The notes below the pieces were generated by a model. The model did not search any database, was not told the origin of the DNA, and saw only the letters and a list, made by a program, of their open reading frames with translations. From positions 267,042,770 to 267,106,769 of the forward strand of contig JAUPFV010000002.1 in assembly GCA_036936605.1 (NCBI GenBank): a stretch of 64,000 bases of DNA. Direction: 5' to 3'. Shown in pieces: positions 34,906 through 45,770 of the stretch; position 1 is the first letter of the stretch; every line of letters starts with the position of its first letter. This stretch comes from Limnanthes douglasii subsp. nivea (taxonomy: Eukaryota; Streptophyta; Magnoliopsida; Brassicales; Limnanthaceae). Made by a program: the position numbers and the translations under genes.

Positions 34906-35847
34906 TGTTGGGAAATTCGTTCGTCTTACGACAAAAAAGCTTCGACTTGTTTGACGTAAACAACAAGTAAAATAACGTAAAAGAAAACCAAGCTCACAAG
35001 ACAATATTTAACGTGGTTCAGATTGTAAATATAATCATATATTCACAAGCAACACCCAAGCTTATGAAATATATGTTACAAATCCATTAGAGTTTACAAA
35101 CATAATTTGATTCACATAATTCTCTCTTTGGTGTTTATTTTTCACCTCACTTCACTATCTAAAAGAATTAGACTCTCTATTCTAGATAATACACAGACTT
35201 GAAGATCAGCTTCTCGTTATGCTACACTTTGAAACCCTATCTTGATTTTCCTATTTATAGTCTTCACAAGAAAAACCCTAGCTTCATTTCAGACGAGACA
35301 TTTTAGATAAATAACTAATATTGTAAACAAATTAAATCATTTTAATTAAAGATTATAATAACAGCGTACTCCAATAGACGATCCATACTAAATCTCTTTA
35401 ATCAACGACTATGATAAAAATCTAATACAATAAACACTTCAGATCAAAACTCTTAATCAACGACTGAAATTATAATTATATTTAGATAGTCCACAAGGAA
35501 GAAGCTCGGTTGCATTAGGAAAAAAATGCAAAGTTTCAGTAGCTTCCACAGACTACTTCGGTCCAAATCTCAGCCACATCTTCAGCACAACTCTTCAGAT
35601 GCTTCGGTCTAAATTTTCGTCTATAGTCTTCAGTACAATCTACACCTTCGGTTCAATAACGGAAAATCTCGAAAACTTGCCACAAACTTTAGTTTCCAGA
35701 AAATGTCTGCATTTACAAGTCTCGGTCAAAGCTCCACTTTGAGAGTTTTATCAATTTGTACCATTACAAATCTTGGTTGAACCATCTTTTAACTTTGTAG
35801 TTTCGACTATATATCTCATGAAATATTTTTATAGTATAAACCTAACA
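34906..35847 (-). repeat. Copia-type LTR or solo LTR
   Basis: A unit of about 940 bp starts TGTTGGGAAATT and ends CCTAACA on the plus strand. The minus strand therefore reads TGTTAGG...CCCAACA, a typical plant copia LTR. The flanking five bases are gatat and gatca, which match only in part. No second copy is in the window. No gene is seen inside. Confidence 0.5.
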
Positions 35848-36193
35848 GATCAAAAACTCAAAACTCAAAATATAAAATGATATTTGTCTTTTTACTATGC
35901 ATTTATAACCAAAATAAATTTTGTTACAAATTTTACATTAACTACACCATTTATCGTAATAAAAATAGATAATTATAAATATAGAATTGTTGCTAAAGAA
36001 AATCACTGAAATATTCATTGCTACAACAACTGGCCGATACGCTTTGCATGTCAAACTGCAGTAAACAACATTCATGACTGCAATGAACATCTACCAAAAT
36101 ATTATTTGGCTAAGCTAAAATAAGACCCGACTATAATGAGACCCAACATTAATAGAACGAGACCTCTATTAATTACAAAACTGTCACTCATAT
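35848..36193. other. No gene seen
   Basis: AT-rich sequence between the copia-type LTR and gypsy element C, without recognisable features. The last five bases (catat) could be a left target duplication of C. Confidence 0.5.
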
Positions 36194-36563
36194 TGATATG
36201 GAAGTATGATTTTAAGGACTAAACTGTAAATTATGTAAGTTTAAGGACTGAACTGTAAATAATGTATGTTTAAGGACTGAATTGTAGATAAAATAAGTTC
36301 AAGAGAACAATTGAGACTATGTAATATTGTTAAGGACTAAAGGTAATTAGTCCTCTTTTGTAATCGATTTCAGTTTAAGGCTAAGTCTTGGCTCTTCTAT
36401 ATAAAAGGCAAGGCTAACCTAATAAAGGGGTTGAACACTTTTTTTACTAAACTAATTTGTGCTTAGAATTTCTCACTCTCTAAAAACTCTCTATCTCTTT
36501 TTCTCTCTAGAATTTGTATATTATAATTTCTTAAGACAACATTCTTAATATCTGAATTCACCA
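36194..36563 (+). repeat. 5' LTR of element C
   Basis: It starts TGATATGGAAG and ends TTCACCA. A segment of about 30 bp beginning taaggact is repeated three times near 36213-36300. A TATATAAA box lies near 36398-36405. Confidence 0.85.
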
Positions 36564-36585
36564 AATTGGGGACTCCACTAGGGAC
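36564..36585 (+). other. Primer binding site of element C
   Basis: The bases aattggggactccactaggg follow the LTR. They correspond to the site of A with three or four changes, so the site has decayed. Confidence 0.6.
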
Positions 36586-36657
36586 AGAATTTGGAATCAG
36601 TGACTATCTGTTCGAATTTGATAGGATCTTGTTGTTTTTTTGTTGAAATCTTATAAA

Positions 36658-38590
36658 ATAAATCTCGAAAACAATCCATCACTTCGATCGGTGATGGAAA
36701 CTTTAAAAGACGACTTGCGAAGAGATGTAAATAGGTTAGATGGATCATCTCCGATCCAAACTCAATCAGACATTAAGATGCGTATGAATCAGCTTTTAGA
36801 CAAAATAAATGCGTTAAATGAAAAGTATAAACAACGAAAACAAGAAATCCACTTGACAAAGTTCAAATCCGAGGTGAGACAAGAGAATGAAAATAATGAT
36901 ATGGGAGATCAATCTGATCGTTCCTGTGCCGAACGACGAGCTAAAAGTGAACATAAAAAGCGCGCTTCGTATCTCCTAAAGATTGTTATTCCTCTCGCAA
37001 AGGGAAAGACAAGCAAAAGTATATAACTTCTAGTGATGAAGAGGTAGAAAGCTCGGCTTGAGGTTTTAAAAGATATAAGGGTTCTTCGAAAGAGGAATCA
37101 GACAAAGAGCAGTCAAGGAAGCATAAAAAGGAAAAGAAACGTAAAAGATACAATGTTCCTCGTTCTACATGGTGTGAAGGGAACACTTCGAATCAGTATG
37201 TTGAGACTAATAGAAATCTATATGCGGTAATGGGAACCGATGATCAGTTTGTGCAACATGTCGACTTGAGAAATTCTCCATTGACGAGTGAAATTCGCTT
37301 TATAACACTTCCAAAGTGTTTTGACAAAGTAAAGTGGATAAGTTCGATGGGATGCAAGATCTCGATGACAACATCGAACAGTTTAAGAACTATATGATGA
37401 AATTTGAAGATGACGACTGGCTCGTATGTCGTGCATTTTTGCAAAATTTCAAGGGAACGACTTTGAAATGGTATAATCGGATTCTGAGGGGGTCCATTTC
37501 AAATTTTATGGATTGTTACACTGCTTTTCGAAGGCATCTTGTGGGGAGTAAAGAAATGAGAGCAAATAAAGATACCATTATCCAGGACAAGCATGCACTT
37601 GGGGAGAAGTTGAAAGATTATACGAAGAGATTGGTTTTGACCAAAGCAAGTTTCAAAAATTATGAAGAGAATGTGGCGATGACAACTTTTCGGCAAGGAT
37701 TATTCCCAAGGGATCTGACCAATGAAACTACAAAGAGAAGAACTTTAACTTTTGGAGCTTTGATGGCTCAAGTTGAGGATCAGATTAAAGTCGAGGAGTC
37801 AACTAGAGTCTGAGGAGGACCGCTTAGCACTCCAAAGAATTTGAGTCAGGTGGCCAATAACCAAGGGCAACCCTCAAATGGAAATGGTAACCAACAAACA
37901 AGACAAAAGAATAGCAACTTTCCACCTCAGTTTGGTGGATATTCAAATCACGCTCCATCTTACAACTATAACAGACCAAGGCCAAATCAATGGGTTAAGC
38001 TAGAGTATTATGCTGATCTGACAAAGAACGTAGCTGTAATTTGGGATAAGAATAAGAGCTTTTTAAATTTTAGGAAGCCAGCCCCGATTAGTAGGCTAAG
38101 GGAGGAAATGAACAAAAAATACTGCAGATATCATAAAGATATTGGGCATGATACCAATGATTGTATTGCTCTGAAAAAAGAGGTTAAAACTTTGATAAAA
38201 AATAGGAAGCTCCTGACTTATGTAAAGTCGCACGGGAGCGGTTCGAAAAATAACGTATCATCAACTTTGAAGGTTGCACCAGCTGAGAATTTGATGATTT
38301 TAGATTCAAAGGTTGAACCATTTGATGCTTCTTCGGAGTATGTGGAGAAGGATCCAAACATGTTGCTTTTGATGGTAGTTGAAAAGTTAATAGAAAATGG
38401 GCATGTGCGAGATTTATGTAAATTCTTTGAGTCATTAGCAATTTTTGGAGGCGATTCGATGTTTGACAATTCATATAGTTCGAGGAAGAGACATGTTGTT
38501 AGCGTGACAACTCAAATTGAAGGGAAGATGTCTACACATTTGTATGGAAAAAACCTATACCTTTCATTTTGTTTGATGAAGATGATATTC
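36658..38590 (+). pseudogene. gag: gag and protease start of element C
   Basis: The first codon, ATG in A, is ATA here (36658). The N-terminus reads NLENNPSLRSVMETLKDDL. A frame change near 36970 leads to a charged segment, and another near 37320 to the Gag domain (37334-37810: DNIEQFKNYMMKFEDDDW, LKWYNRILRG, YTKRLVLTKASFK). A stop at 37811 is followed by a frame (37841-38599) with a Gln/Asn-rich linker. The knuckle CRYHKDIGHDTNDC follows at about 38122-38165. A frame change near 38575 leads into protease. C keeps about 150 bases (38445-38590) that A has lost. Confidence 0.8.
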
Positions 38591-40180
38591 GAGGAATAAC
38601 AGGGCCACATGAAGATGCTGTGGTTATTGGAGCCGAGTTGGTTGGCGTCAAAATTCGACGTGTGCTCATTGATACTGACAGTTCTGCTAATGTCCTTTTT
38701 AAGTCAACCTATGATAGAATGACAAATCCACCTCGGATTTCTCAATCAGATCGGACAATCATAGGATTTACAGGTGTAACAGCTCGTGCTGTTGGGGAAT
38801 TTCAGGGAGAAGTAAGTTTAGGAAAATGACCATTTAAGAAGACGGTCCAAGTGCTTTTTATGGAGGTGGACTGCCCCAGGAGTTATAATGCTAGTTTTGT
38901 AAGGTCATAGCTTTCTAGAATGTACGGGGTTGTATCAACAGTTCACCAATGTTTCAAGTATGTGGTTGGAGATCAGATTGGGGTCGTTCGAGGCGACCAA
39001 AAGGTAGTTAGAGAATTTTATGCCACTGCACTCCAGATCCGAGGATCCGGTAGTGGGTATTTAATGCATGAATAAGAGTTAGAAGAGGTGCCCTCAGATT
39101 TAGAAGAAATGGTTGACAATTTGAGGGAAACCCCAGGGTCTTTAACGGTAAGTGAAGAAATTGAGGAGTTTACTTTTTCGGAAGGAAGAGTGCTTCGAAT
39201 TGGAACCTTATTGACCCCGCTCTTACGTCAACAACTGCTAGATTTTTTATCTGTTAATTTGGATGTTTTTGCTTGAAAAACAGATGATGTAACAGGAGTA
39301 CCAATTGAGGTGATTCGTTACTGCTTGGCTATAGATTCGAAGGTAAAGACAATAATTCAGAAAAGAAGGGAATTTTCCTCAGAGAAAGTAGAAGCAATTG
39401 TTGCTGAGGTTGATCGATTATCTAAGGTCGAACACATAAGAGAGTCACAGTATCCTTTGTGGACGGTAAATTCGGTAGTGGTAAAAAAGAAGAACAGGAA
39501 ATGGAGAATGTGCGTGGATTTTACAGACTTGAATCGAGCTTGTCCTAAAGATGCATTTCATGTTCCTCGAATAGATCAGCTGATTGATTATACCTCAGGA
39601 AACAAAATTCTAACTTTCATGGACGCTTTTGCAGGATACAACCAAAAGATCAAGAATACACAACTTTCATAACTAATAGGGGCTTGCACTGTTATAGGCT
39701 TATGCCTTTTGGATTGAAAAATGTTGGAGCCACTTATCAGAGGTTGATGAATAAAGATTTTGCCACTCAGATCAGAAGAAATAAGGAGGTATATATAGAT
39801 GATATGGTGGTAAAAAGTTCAAAGGATGAAGTGCATATTGATGATTTAGAGGAAGCGTTTTTGAATTTAACGGCAATCGGGTTAAAGCTGAATCCTGAAA
39901 AATATACCTTCGGAGTTCGGTCAGGGAAATTTTTGGGTTTTGTCATCAGTGAAAAAGGAATAGAGGCTGACCCAGAACAGTTGAAAGCTTTGATAACAAT
40001 AAATTCACCTCGGTCTATTAAAGAAGTGAAAATTCTGACACGAAGATCAACAACACTTAATCGATTTATTTCTAGTTTTTCAAGACAAAAGCTTTCCTTT
40101 CTTTCAAGTTTTACGAGGACCAAGCAAGTTTGAATGGACATCAGAATGTGAGGAAGCATTTACAAATATTAAAAATTTAT
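38569..40180 (+). pseudogene. pol: Protease and reverse transcriptase of element C
   Basis: The protease active site reads VLIDTDSSANVLF (about 38664-38702); the Gly of the D-T-G triad is Asp, which should abolish activity. Reverse transcriptase runs from 39088. A TGG to TGA stop sits at 39274. EHIRESQYPLW, RMCVDFTDLNRACPKDAFHV and ILTFMDAFAGYNQ follow. A short deletion at about 39650 then removes residues seen in A. The catalytic loop YIDDMVVKSSKDE (39789-39827) is intact, the only such loop among A, B and C. The reading passes into the connection segment and stops making sense at about 40200. Confidence 0.8.
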
Positions 40181-40202
40181 TATCATCACCATAAATATTG
40201 TC

Positions 40203-40330
40203 TAAACCTCGAAATAGAGAGAAGCTCTTTTTGTACATTGCGGTATCAGATTTTGCACCAAGCGTGGTGTTAAAACCTCGGAATAGAGAGAAGCTCTTTG
40301 TTGATTTTCAACAGTTGTGATCTCTTCTTC
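40203..40330 (+). other. Deletion junction in element C with a duplicated 26-bp segment
   Basis: The bases aaacctcgaaatagagagaa with agctcttt recur about 70 bp later as aaacctcggaatagagagaa with agctcttt (40204 and 40274). Right after the second copy the sequence switches to the antisense gene's C-terminal half. Everything from RNase H through integrase and the spacer is absent. Confidence 0.75.
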
Positions 40331-42261
40331 ATCGACCAATGTATACGCCGTGATTTTGGCTTGTTTCTTTTTCTTTCCACGAGAACTCAAAGAAGCTTTC
40401 TTTTTCTTCGAAGACGGTTCTTGATTTTTCCCTTCTTCGATGGGTGAAAGGGTTTGCTCTCTTGATTTTCATTTTCAAGGTTTAAGTTTTGATGGTGTTA
40501 AAGGGCTAGCACCAGACATGCTAGCTGCTTTTTTACCTTTCTTTTCTTTGTTAGCCTTTTATTTTTTATTTTTTGGTAAATGACTTTCTGACCTATTACG
40601 GATAGAGAGGAATACTTTGCAGTCAGGATGAACTAATCTATTGCATGCTATTTTGGGATTGGGCTTTGTCATCAAATTTTGAGGAGTCAAGCCTCCCTCT
40701 GTGATTGGAAACATGCGGCTATTAAGGAATTTGACAAGTTGGAAGGCGGTGTGGAAAGCATTATTCCACTCTTTCTCGGCCCAGGCGGAAAGTTTCTTGA
40801 AAATATCCTTAGCTGTTCGTCGACATACTGAATATCGTCTCGAAATTTCTGGAATAATCATGCAAGTAGATAATTAACCAAGGAGAAAGACAATATATGT
40901 AATTTATTTCAAAGTGTATAATTTTTGAAGTACGTACGACAGCTTCTCCAAATGAGGTTTAACTTTGATGGGTTGGCATAAGATATCTCCTTGTCGTTCT
41001 CCCATGCTCATGAGATGAAGATAAACTTTTTCTTCCAAAATTTATCAGCTTCCAAGAGATCATCGATGATTTTTAGGTCATCCACCAGAGTGAGGTAATA
41101 GAAGGGGAGCTTCAGACCATTCGATAACTGGGTTAATGAGATGAAATCCTTGATGCTGATTGGAATCTTGGATAACTGAGATTCCATTATTACTGACATA
41201 AGAGTGAACCACTGGTTCAGTGTCACTTGAGTACGACAGAGGTTAAGAAGTTCGAAGTATTCCACGATCATAGGATCCAGTGGAAACCGAAGACCCCAAT
41301 TGATGATTTTGGGGTAGACTCCCAATTCATCGTCTTTGTAGTCTAAGAAAGTTTATCCTTCCTTAGGCAGCTGAACTGTGATTTTGTCTTCCATTCCCCA
41401 TTGTTTTTTTTTAAATCTGAATCTTGGCTCTCTTTGTAATAGATGTATCAAACCTTTTTCAGTTGAATAATGTAATTATCATGGCGATCCCTTAAATTTC
41501 TGCCGATAACAACTCTTTCTTCTTCAGTAAAAAAATCCAGGCTCTTTCTTTTTCCGAGGCTTACGGGTATTCCTATCTCTGGTAGTTTTTGAATTCCCAT
41601 CATCGGATTCAGTTTCATGATCAGTTCTGGTAGCTTCAGAATCAGCTTCATTGGCTTCAGATATGTCTTCTCTATTTTGGGAAGGATTTTGTTGAGGCAA
41701 TGGATCCTTAGGTTCTTGTGAAGGATTATTTGCTTGAGGAATTTCCTCGATTATCTGATTATAAAGGAGAAGCCTGAGTAGTTGGATTCGAAAAAGGGAG
41801 GGGTTGGGATGATTTCTGAATCGTCTCCAATGACTATGAAAGTTTTTATTTTTTCTGATTGTTGAAGGATGAGTCGAAGAAAGAGTATTTGAAATTTGTT
41901 TTGAAGAGGATACGCTCGATTCTCAAGTAATCAATGTAGAAAATTTAATTTATGAAGAAGAGACTCAAGGTGTTTTAGGCGCTAGAACTTTGGAAGAGGG
42001 ACGTTCTTCGGTTATTGGAGAAGGAGAGAAAACAGGAATTTTGGTTGGATCAAAATTACCGTAGTAAGTTGTTTTGGTGGTTATTCCAACATGAGTGTTG
42101 TTGATTAATCCAACAACTTTATATTCATCCAGTCTTTAGGTGATGCAAAAATAGTCGTATGATCCAAAGACTAAGTTGTTGTTATATTCTGGAGATTTTG
42201 GTTTTTTGGGTATGTTAGTCTTGGATTTTCTATTTTTTGAATTTTTTCTCATAAACCACAT
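40331..42261 (-). pseudogene. Antisense extra gene of element C, C-terminus deleted
   Basis: The start is an ATG at 42261 or 42252 (MWFMRKNSK). The ATG at 42441 is upstream of the TATA box and is rejected. The N-terminus is basic and leads to LVFGSYDYFCIT (about 42175-42140), as in A. An acidic and Ser/Asn-rich part follows with frame breaks (42100-41450). The shared domain has NWGLRFPLDPMIVEYFELLN (41301-41242) and QWFTLMSVIMESQLS. A probable intron (40850-40938) separates it from KLSAWAEKEWNNAFHTAF and a Lys-rich region. The coiled coil and acidic tail are lost at the deletion junction. Function unknown. Confidence 0.72.
40850..40938 (-). other. Probable intron in the antisense gene of element C
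   Basis: On the minus strand the donor is tgtc|gtacgtac and the acceptor attattccag|aaatttcg, 89 nt. The upstream exon ends in SKLNLIWRSC and the downstream exon begins ISRRYS. The split is phase 1 and keeps the frame, as in element D. Confidence 0.65.
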
Positions 42262-42417
42262 GAAGGTTGACCGGAGAAGATGTGTATTGATCGGAAGGTT
42301 TGAGTTTTCTAATGAAGATGTTGAAAAATGTGAAGAACAGGTTGAAGGTAGCCAAGTGTTTGAATTCTCTCTCAACTGATTTGAGTTGTGAAAAATGAAA
42401 AATGAGGCTACTGATGA

Positions 42418-42425
42418 ATTTATAG
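42418..42425 (-). promoter_or_regulatory. TATA box for the antisense gene of element C
   Basis: The minus strand reads ctcTATAAATtcatcag, about 157 bp before the ATG at 42261. It matches the box in A closely. Confidence 0.65.
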
Positions 42426-42888
42426 AGATATAGGAAGACATGTGAAGTGGAAAGGACTTTATGGTAATAGGGCAGAATACAAAACGGTGAGAAAGTTAAG
42501 AGTTCGACATCTGTCGGACTAGTTATCTAGCTATGGGTCTAGTAGCTAGATAGTCATGATAGTTTTGAACGGTAATATGAAACAGTTAAAGTTTGGTACA
42601 CTTTTGATAAAATTCGACGATTACATTTTGAAGTTACTTCCATAATGATTCGAGGAGAAAGAAATCAAAATTATCGTGCTTTAGAATAATTCGATGATTG
42701 TTTCTTACTTCGAATTCACATCTGTTTTTTACTTCGAATTTGTATCTTCTATTGCTTTTTGGACTTCGAGTTTTATACGGAGTATTTGACTTCGAGTTTG
42801 TATCACAACGACTGATACGACATAGGGAAGAATTCGAGGACATTTTAGTTCTTATTCATTTACGGACATGAGAACTAGGGGGGGCTAC
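42426..42888. other. Noncoding interval before the 3' LTR of element C
   Basis: About 460 bases with no gene, related to 20452-20941 of element A. It contains three loose copies of a ttacttcgaatt / acttcgagtttgtat segment (42700-42810). The tract agggggggctac (42877-42888) is the plus-strand primer. Confidence 0.55.
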
Positions 42889-43256
42889 TGATATGGAAGT
42901 AGGATTTTAAGGACTAAACTGTAAATATTGTAAGTTTAAGGACTGTACTGCAAATAATGTAAGTTTAAGGACTGAATTGTAAATCATGTAAGTTCAAGAG
43001 AACAATTGAGACTATGTAATATTGTTAAGGACTAAAGGTAATTAGTCCTCTTTTGTAACCGATTTCAGTTTAAGGCTAAGTCTTGGCTCCTCTATATAAA
43101 GGGCAAGACTAACCTAATAAAGAGGCCGAACATTTTTTTTACTAAACTCATTTGCACCTAGACTTTCTCTCTCTAAAAACTCTACATCTTTTTCTCTATC
43201 TAGAATTCGCATATTACAATTTCCCAATGCAACATTCTTAATATCTGAACTCACCA
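42889..43256 (+). repeat. 3' LTR of element C
   Basis: It starts TGATATGGAAG and ends ACTCACCA. It carries the same three direct repeats of about 30 bp as the 5' copy and a TATATAAA box near 43094-43101. Confidence 0.87.
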
Positions 43257-44225
43257 GATACATAAAAAACCCAACTAACAGTGTATAAAAAAATCATAAC
43301 TCTATCTAACTAGCAAACTCAATAACTTCAGATTTTCCAAATACAACTTCATCACCCTATTAAGGTGTGTGTTCTTTACTTATTGATGTATTTTTTTCAA
43401 TTTAGATATGTATTTTTAATGATATTTAGAGTTGAATATTTTGTTCAAAAAAATAAATTTTTATATATTTGTAATTGTTATTTTGAATTCTAGTTAGTTT
43501 TATAAGTTATATTAGGTTGAGATCTTCGATTAGGTAGTCTATTTGCTTTTTTTGAGGAAACATGCAAGTATTTAGAAGTTTGAAAGGTTGAAAGTTATTC
43601 TTGGGGAATCACAAATAGGTTGCGCGAATACAGCTGCTCTCTATCAATCATTTCAATTAGCTCACTTGGATCAACTTTGATATCTAGTTGAGTTAGGTTC
43701 ATTTCTTTACAGACTTAAAGTCCATCAAGTAGAGTCATACATTCAAACGGACCCTTAGAGTTTAATGCTTTCCTAGATACTAATTCATTTAGAGGATCCA
43801 TTTTAATCCTTTTCTTTATTTTACTTACAACCACCTATAACTATTTCCTTTCTCAATGTTGCCTAATACTACTTGTAATAGTTTCTTTTAAAAGAGATAT
43901 AAGATCTTTATATGAGATATCCAAATCATTTGATAAGGTAAAGATCATGTTTCTATAGAAGTTAAAGTTTCTATTATTTCATTTCATATATCCACTGAGC
44001 TTAGTTTACCAATCTCTTTTGCACTATGGTTTTCCTCAATGTTTAAACTTTTTTTTCCTCATTTTTTCTTAAAACGTATGAAATAGTTTCTTTATCACTG
44101 ACTGATTTTACTTTAGGAACCCAGATTCAACTTGATTTAAAGACTTTTATTTTTTATTAGCAAACGTTGAGTCTTCATTTGTTTGTTTTCTATAGCTTTA
44201 TCTTCTTTGAATGAGATTATTTTCT
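43257..44225. other. No gene seen
   Basis: About 970 very AT-rich bases. No open frame or repeat family that I recognise. It may be decayed LINE sequence, since a LINE fragment begins at its right edge. Confidence 0.45.
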
Positions 44226-44513
44226 TTATGCTAAGATATCGTGACCCAGGTGATGGAATTCGTGACAGTAGGATGGCATATCCATATATAAAGTATCATG
44301 CCATAACAAATTGGTATCTCCAAATATCACCCAAACTTCCATGATTAGATCTCTGGAAACATCTAGCTCAATCAAAGCTTTGCAAGCATTAGACCTAACC
44401 CTACTTTTATATGGTACCCAAAATTTTAAATTTTTTCCAATAGCCTTTGGAATAGAAAATATATCATCCTCATTATACATATATTCGAGGATTAATATAT
44501 GGATTCCACTCAA
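44226..44513 (-). pseudogene. LINE (non-LTR retrotransposon) ORF1-type fragment
   Basis: A 95-codon minus-strand frame includes IPKAIGKNLKFW, KALIELDVSRDLIMEVWV and YCHEFHHLGHD. This is the order of the plant DUF4283 domain and the CCHC_4 knuckle that follows it (normally C-x2-C-x4-GH), found in LINE ORF1 proteins. One knuckle cysteine has become Phe. No endonuclease or reverse transcriptase is identifiable nearby. It is a short dead fragment. Confidence 0.6.
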
Positions 44514-45259
44514 GGATTCTCATAGAAAATTGACTAATTATCTAGAATTGTTTTTCTATATATTTTTATAATCTTTATTTTTATCAAATTTAATTAACAC
44601 ATTTTTAGATCTCAAATAAATATGTTTAAATCTCTTATAAATCCAACATTACTGAAAATAGTATACATTGTACCATCTGTGGTTGACCATGCGAAAACTT
44701 TCCTATCAAAATCAATTTTGAATTGGATAAAAATATGACTTTGTCTTGAGAGAAAAATTGAATTGTTATATGATTTGTTTTATTATGAATAATAAAATGA
44801 AGATCATGAGGTTATTTTAATTTTATGATTGTAGCTTTAGCATAAGATTTGAAAAAAAATGTCCAAAGGTTTGCTTCTGTTTCAGGTTTTGGTTATGGAA
44901 ATGTTGCTTTGAAGTCTCATTGAGGGTTTGAGGTACATATGATACAAAATTAGAATCAAATTCATGGGGGTAATTGTTCAATGTTAAGTGACTGATCAGA
45001 GATTGATCATAACAGAGGTGGAAAGTTATTAGTGTTAAAAAACAGAGCTTCTTGATGGATTTTGGCGTTGATTTGAGGACTCAGGTTTTTGAACAGATGA
45101 TGAAAGGTTTGGATGGTGAAAATAAGTCTGAGGACAAATATGATGGAAATGAAACTTGAACTTAAGATGAAGTCACCTAGAATGAAATTTACTTATGGCT
45201 CAAGGAGAAATAAGCAAAGTCATACATCTTTAAAAAAAGGTTGTAGTTAATGGGATGGT
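44514..45259. other. No gene seen
   Basis: About 750 AT-rich bases with many short frames and no recognisable domain. It may include more of the flanking dead elements. Confidence 0.4.
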
Positions 45260-45770
45260 ATCCAAACCTAACATGGTTACCATCTAGCAAGAGACATGAC
45301 CAGACGTGTCATTAGAGCTCATGAAATGTTCGAATATACTAAACTGACAACTTTAGCATTAACTACAGTATCATAAATTATTCACTATGAGTTTGAGAAC
45401 TTTACACATGCAATGCATAGTCAGGATAAATCTAAATAACTTTCATATATTAAATAAAAAATGACTTATTTTCACAAGAACAACACGTAGGATCTAGATA
45501 AACCTGATGGTCATAAACTCGTTGATTGCAAATGGTTTTTCAAAATAAAAGAAACAATTTAAGGGGTGTAAAATTCCAGGTACAAAGGTAGGCTGGTTGA
45601 AATAGGTTTCACTCAATAATATGGTGCAAATTACAATGAGATCTTCTCTCTTGTGGTGAAACACAATTTAGTCAAGATTCTACTTGAAATGAAAACAAAG
45701 TTTAAGAATTAGTGTAGAGGGAAATATTCAGTGAACAACCTTGATATCGGGGAAGAATAAAAAATATATT
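45260..45770 (+). pseudogene. pol: Ty1/copia reverse transcriptase start, remnant
   Basis: The plus strand gives YQLARDMTRRVIRAHEMFEY (about 45280-45340), the linker after integrase. KPDGHKLVDCKWFFKIKE (about 45506-45560) and YKGRLVEIGFTQ, YGANYNEIFSLVVKHN (45580-45670) follow. This is the N-terminal part of a copia reverse transcriptase. Stops are scattered through it. It stands alone, with no LTR found. Confidence 0.7.

Larger units (their letters stand above)
36194..43256 (+). mobile_element. Ty3/gypsy (Tat-type) LTR retrotransposon C, internally deleted
   Basis: C has LTRs of 370 and 368 bp, a primer site and polypurine tract, gag, protease, reverse transcriptase and an antisense gene. 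RNase H, integrase, the post-pol spacer and the C-terminal end of the antisense gene are missing, replaced by a junction at about 40203-40330. Gag, pol and antisense proteins are close relatives of those in A, so A and C are one family. The flanking bases catat and gatac match at three of five positions, so the duplication is decayed or absent. Confidence 0.88.

Noticed and set aside
34906..35847. A full-length copia element extending from the gag remnant to this LTR
   Set aside because: No convincing tRNA-Met primer site lies between gag and the LTR, and the flanking five bases partly match as for a solo LTR. The link is left open.
42261..42441. The ATG at 42441 as start of C's antisense protein
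   Set aside because: It lies upstream of the TATA box at 42418, and the sequence before 42261 is not shared with A at the protein level. The ATG at 42261 or 42252 matches A's start at 20297.
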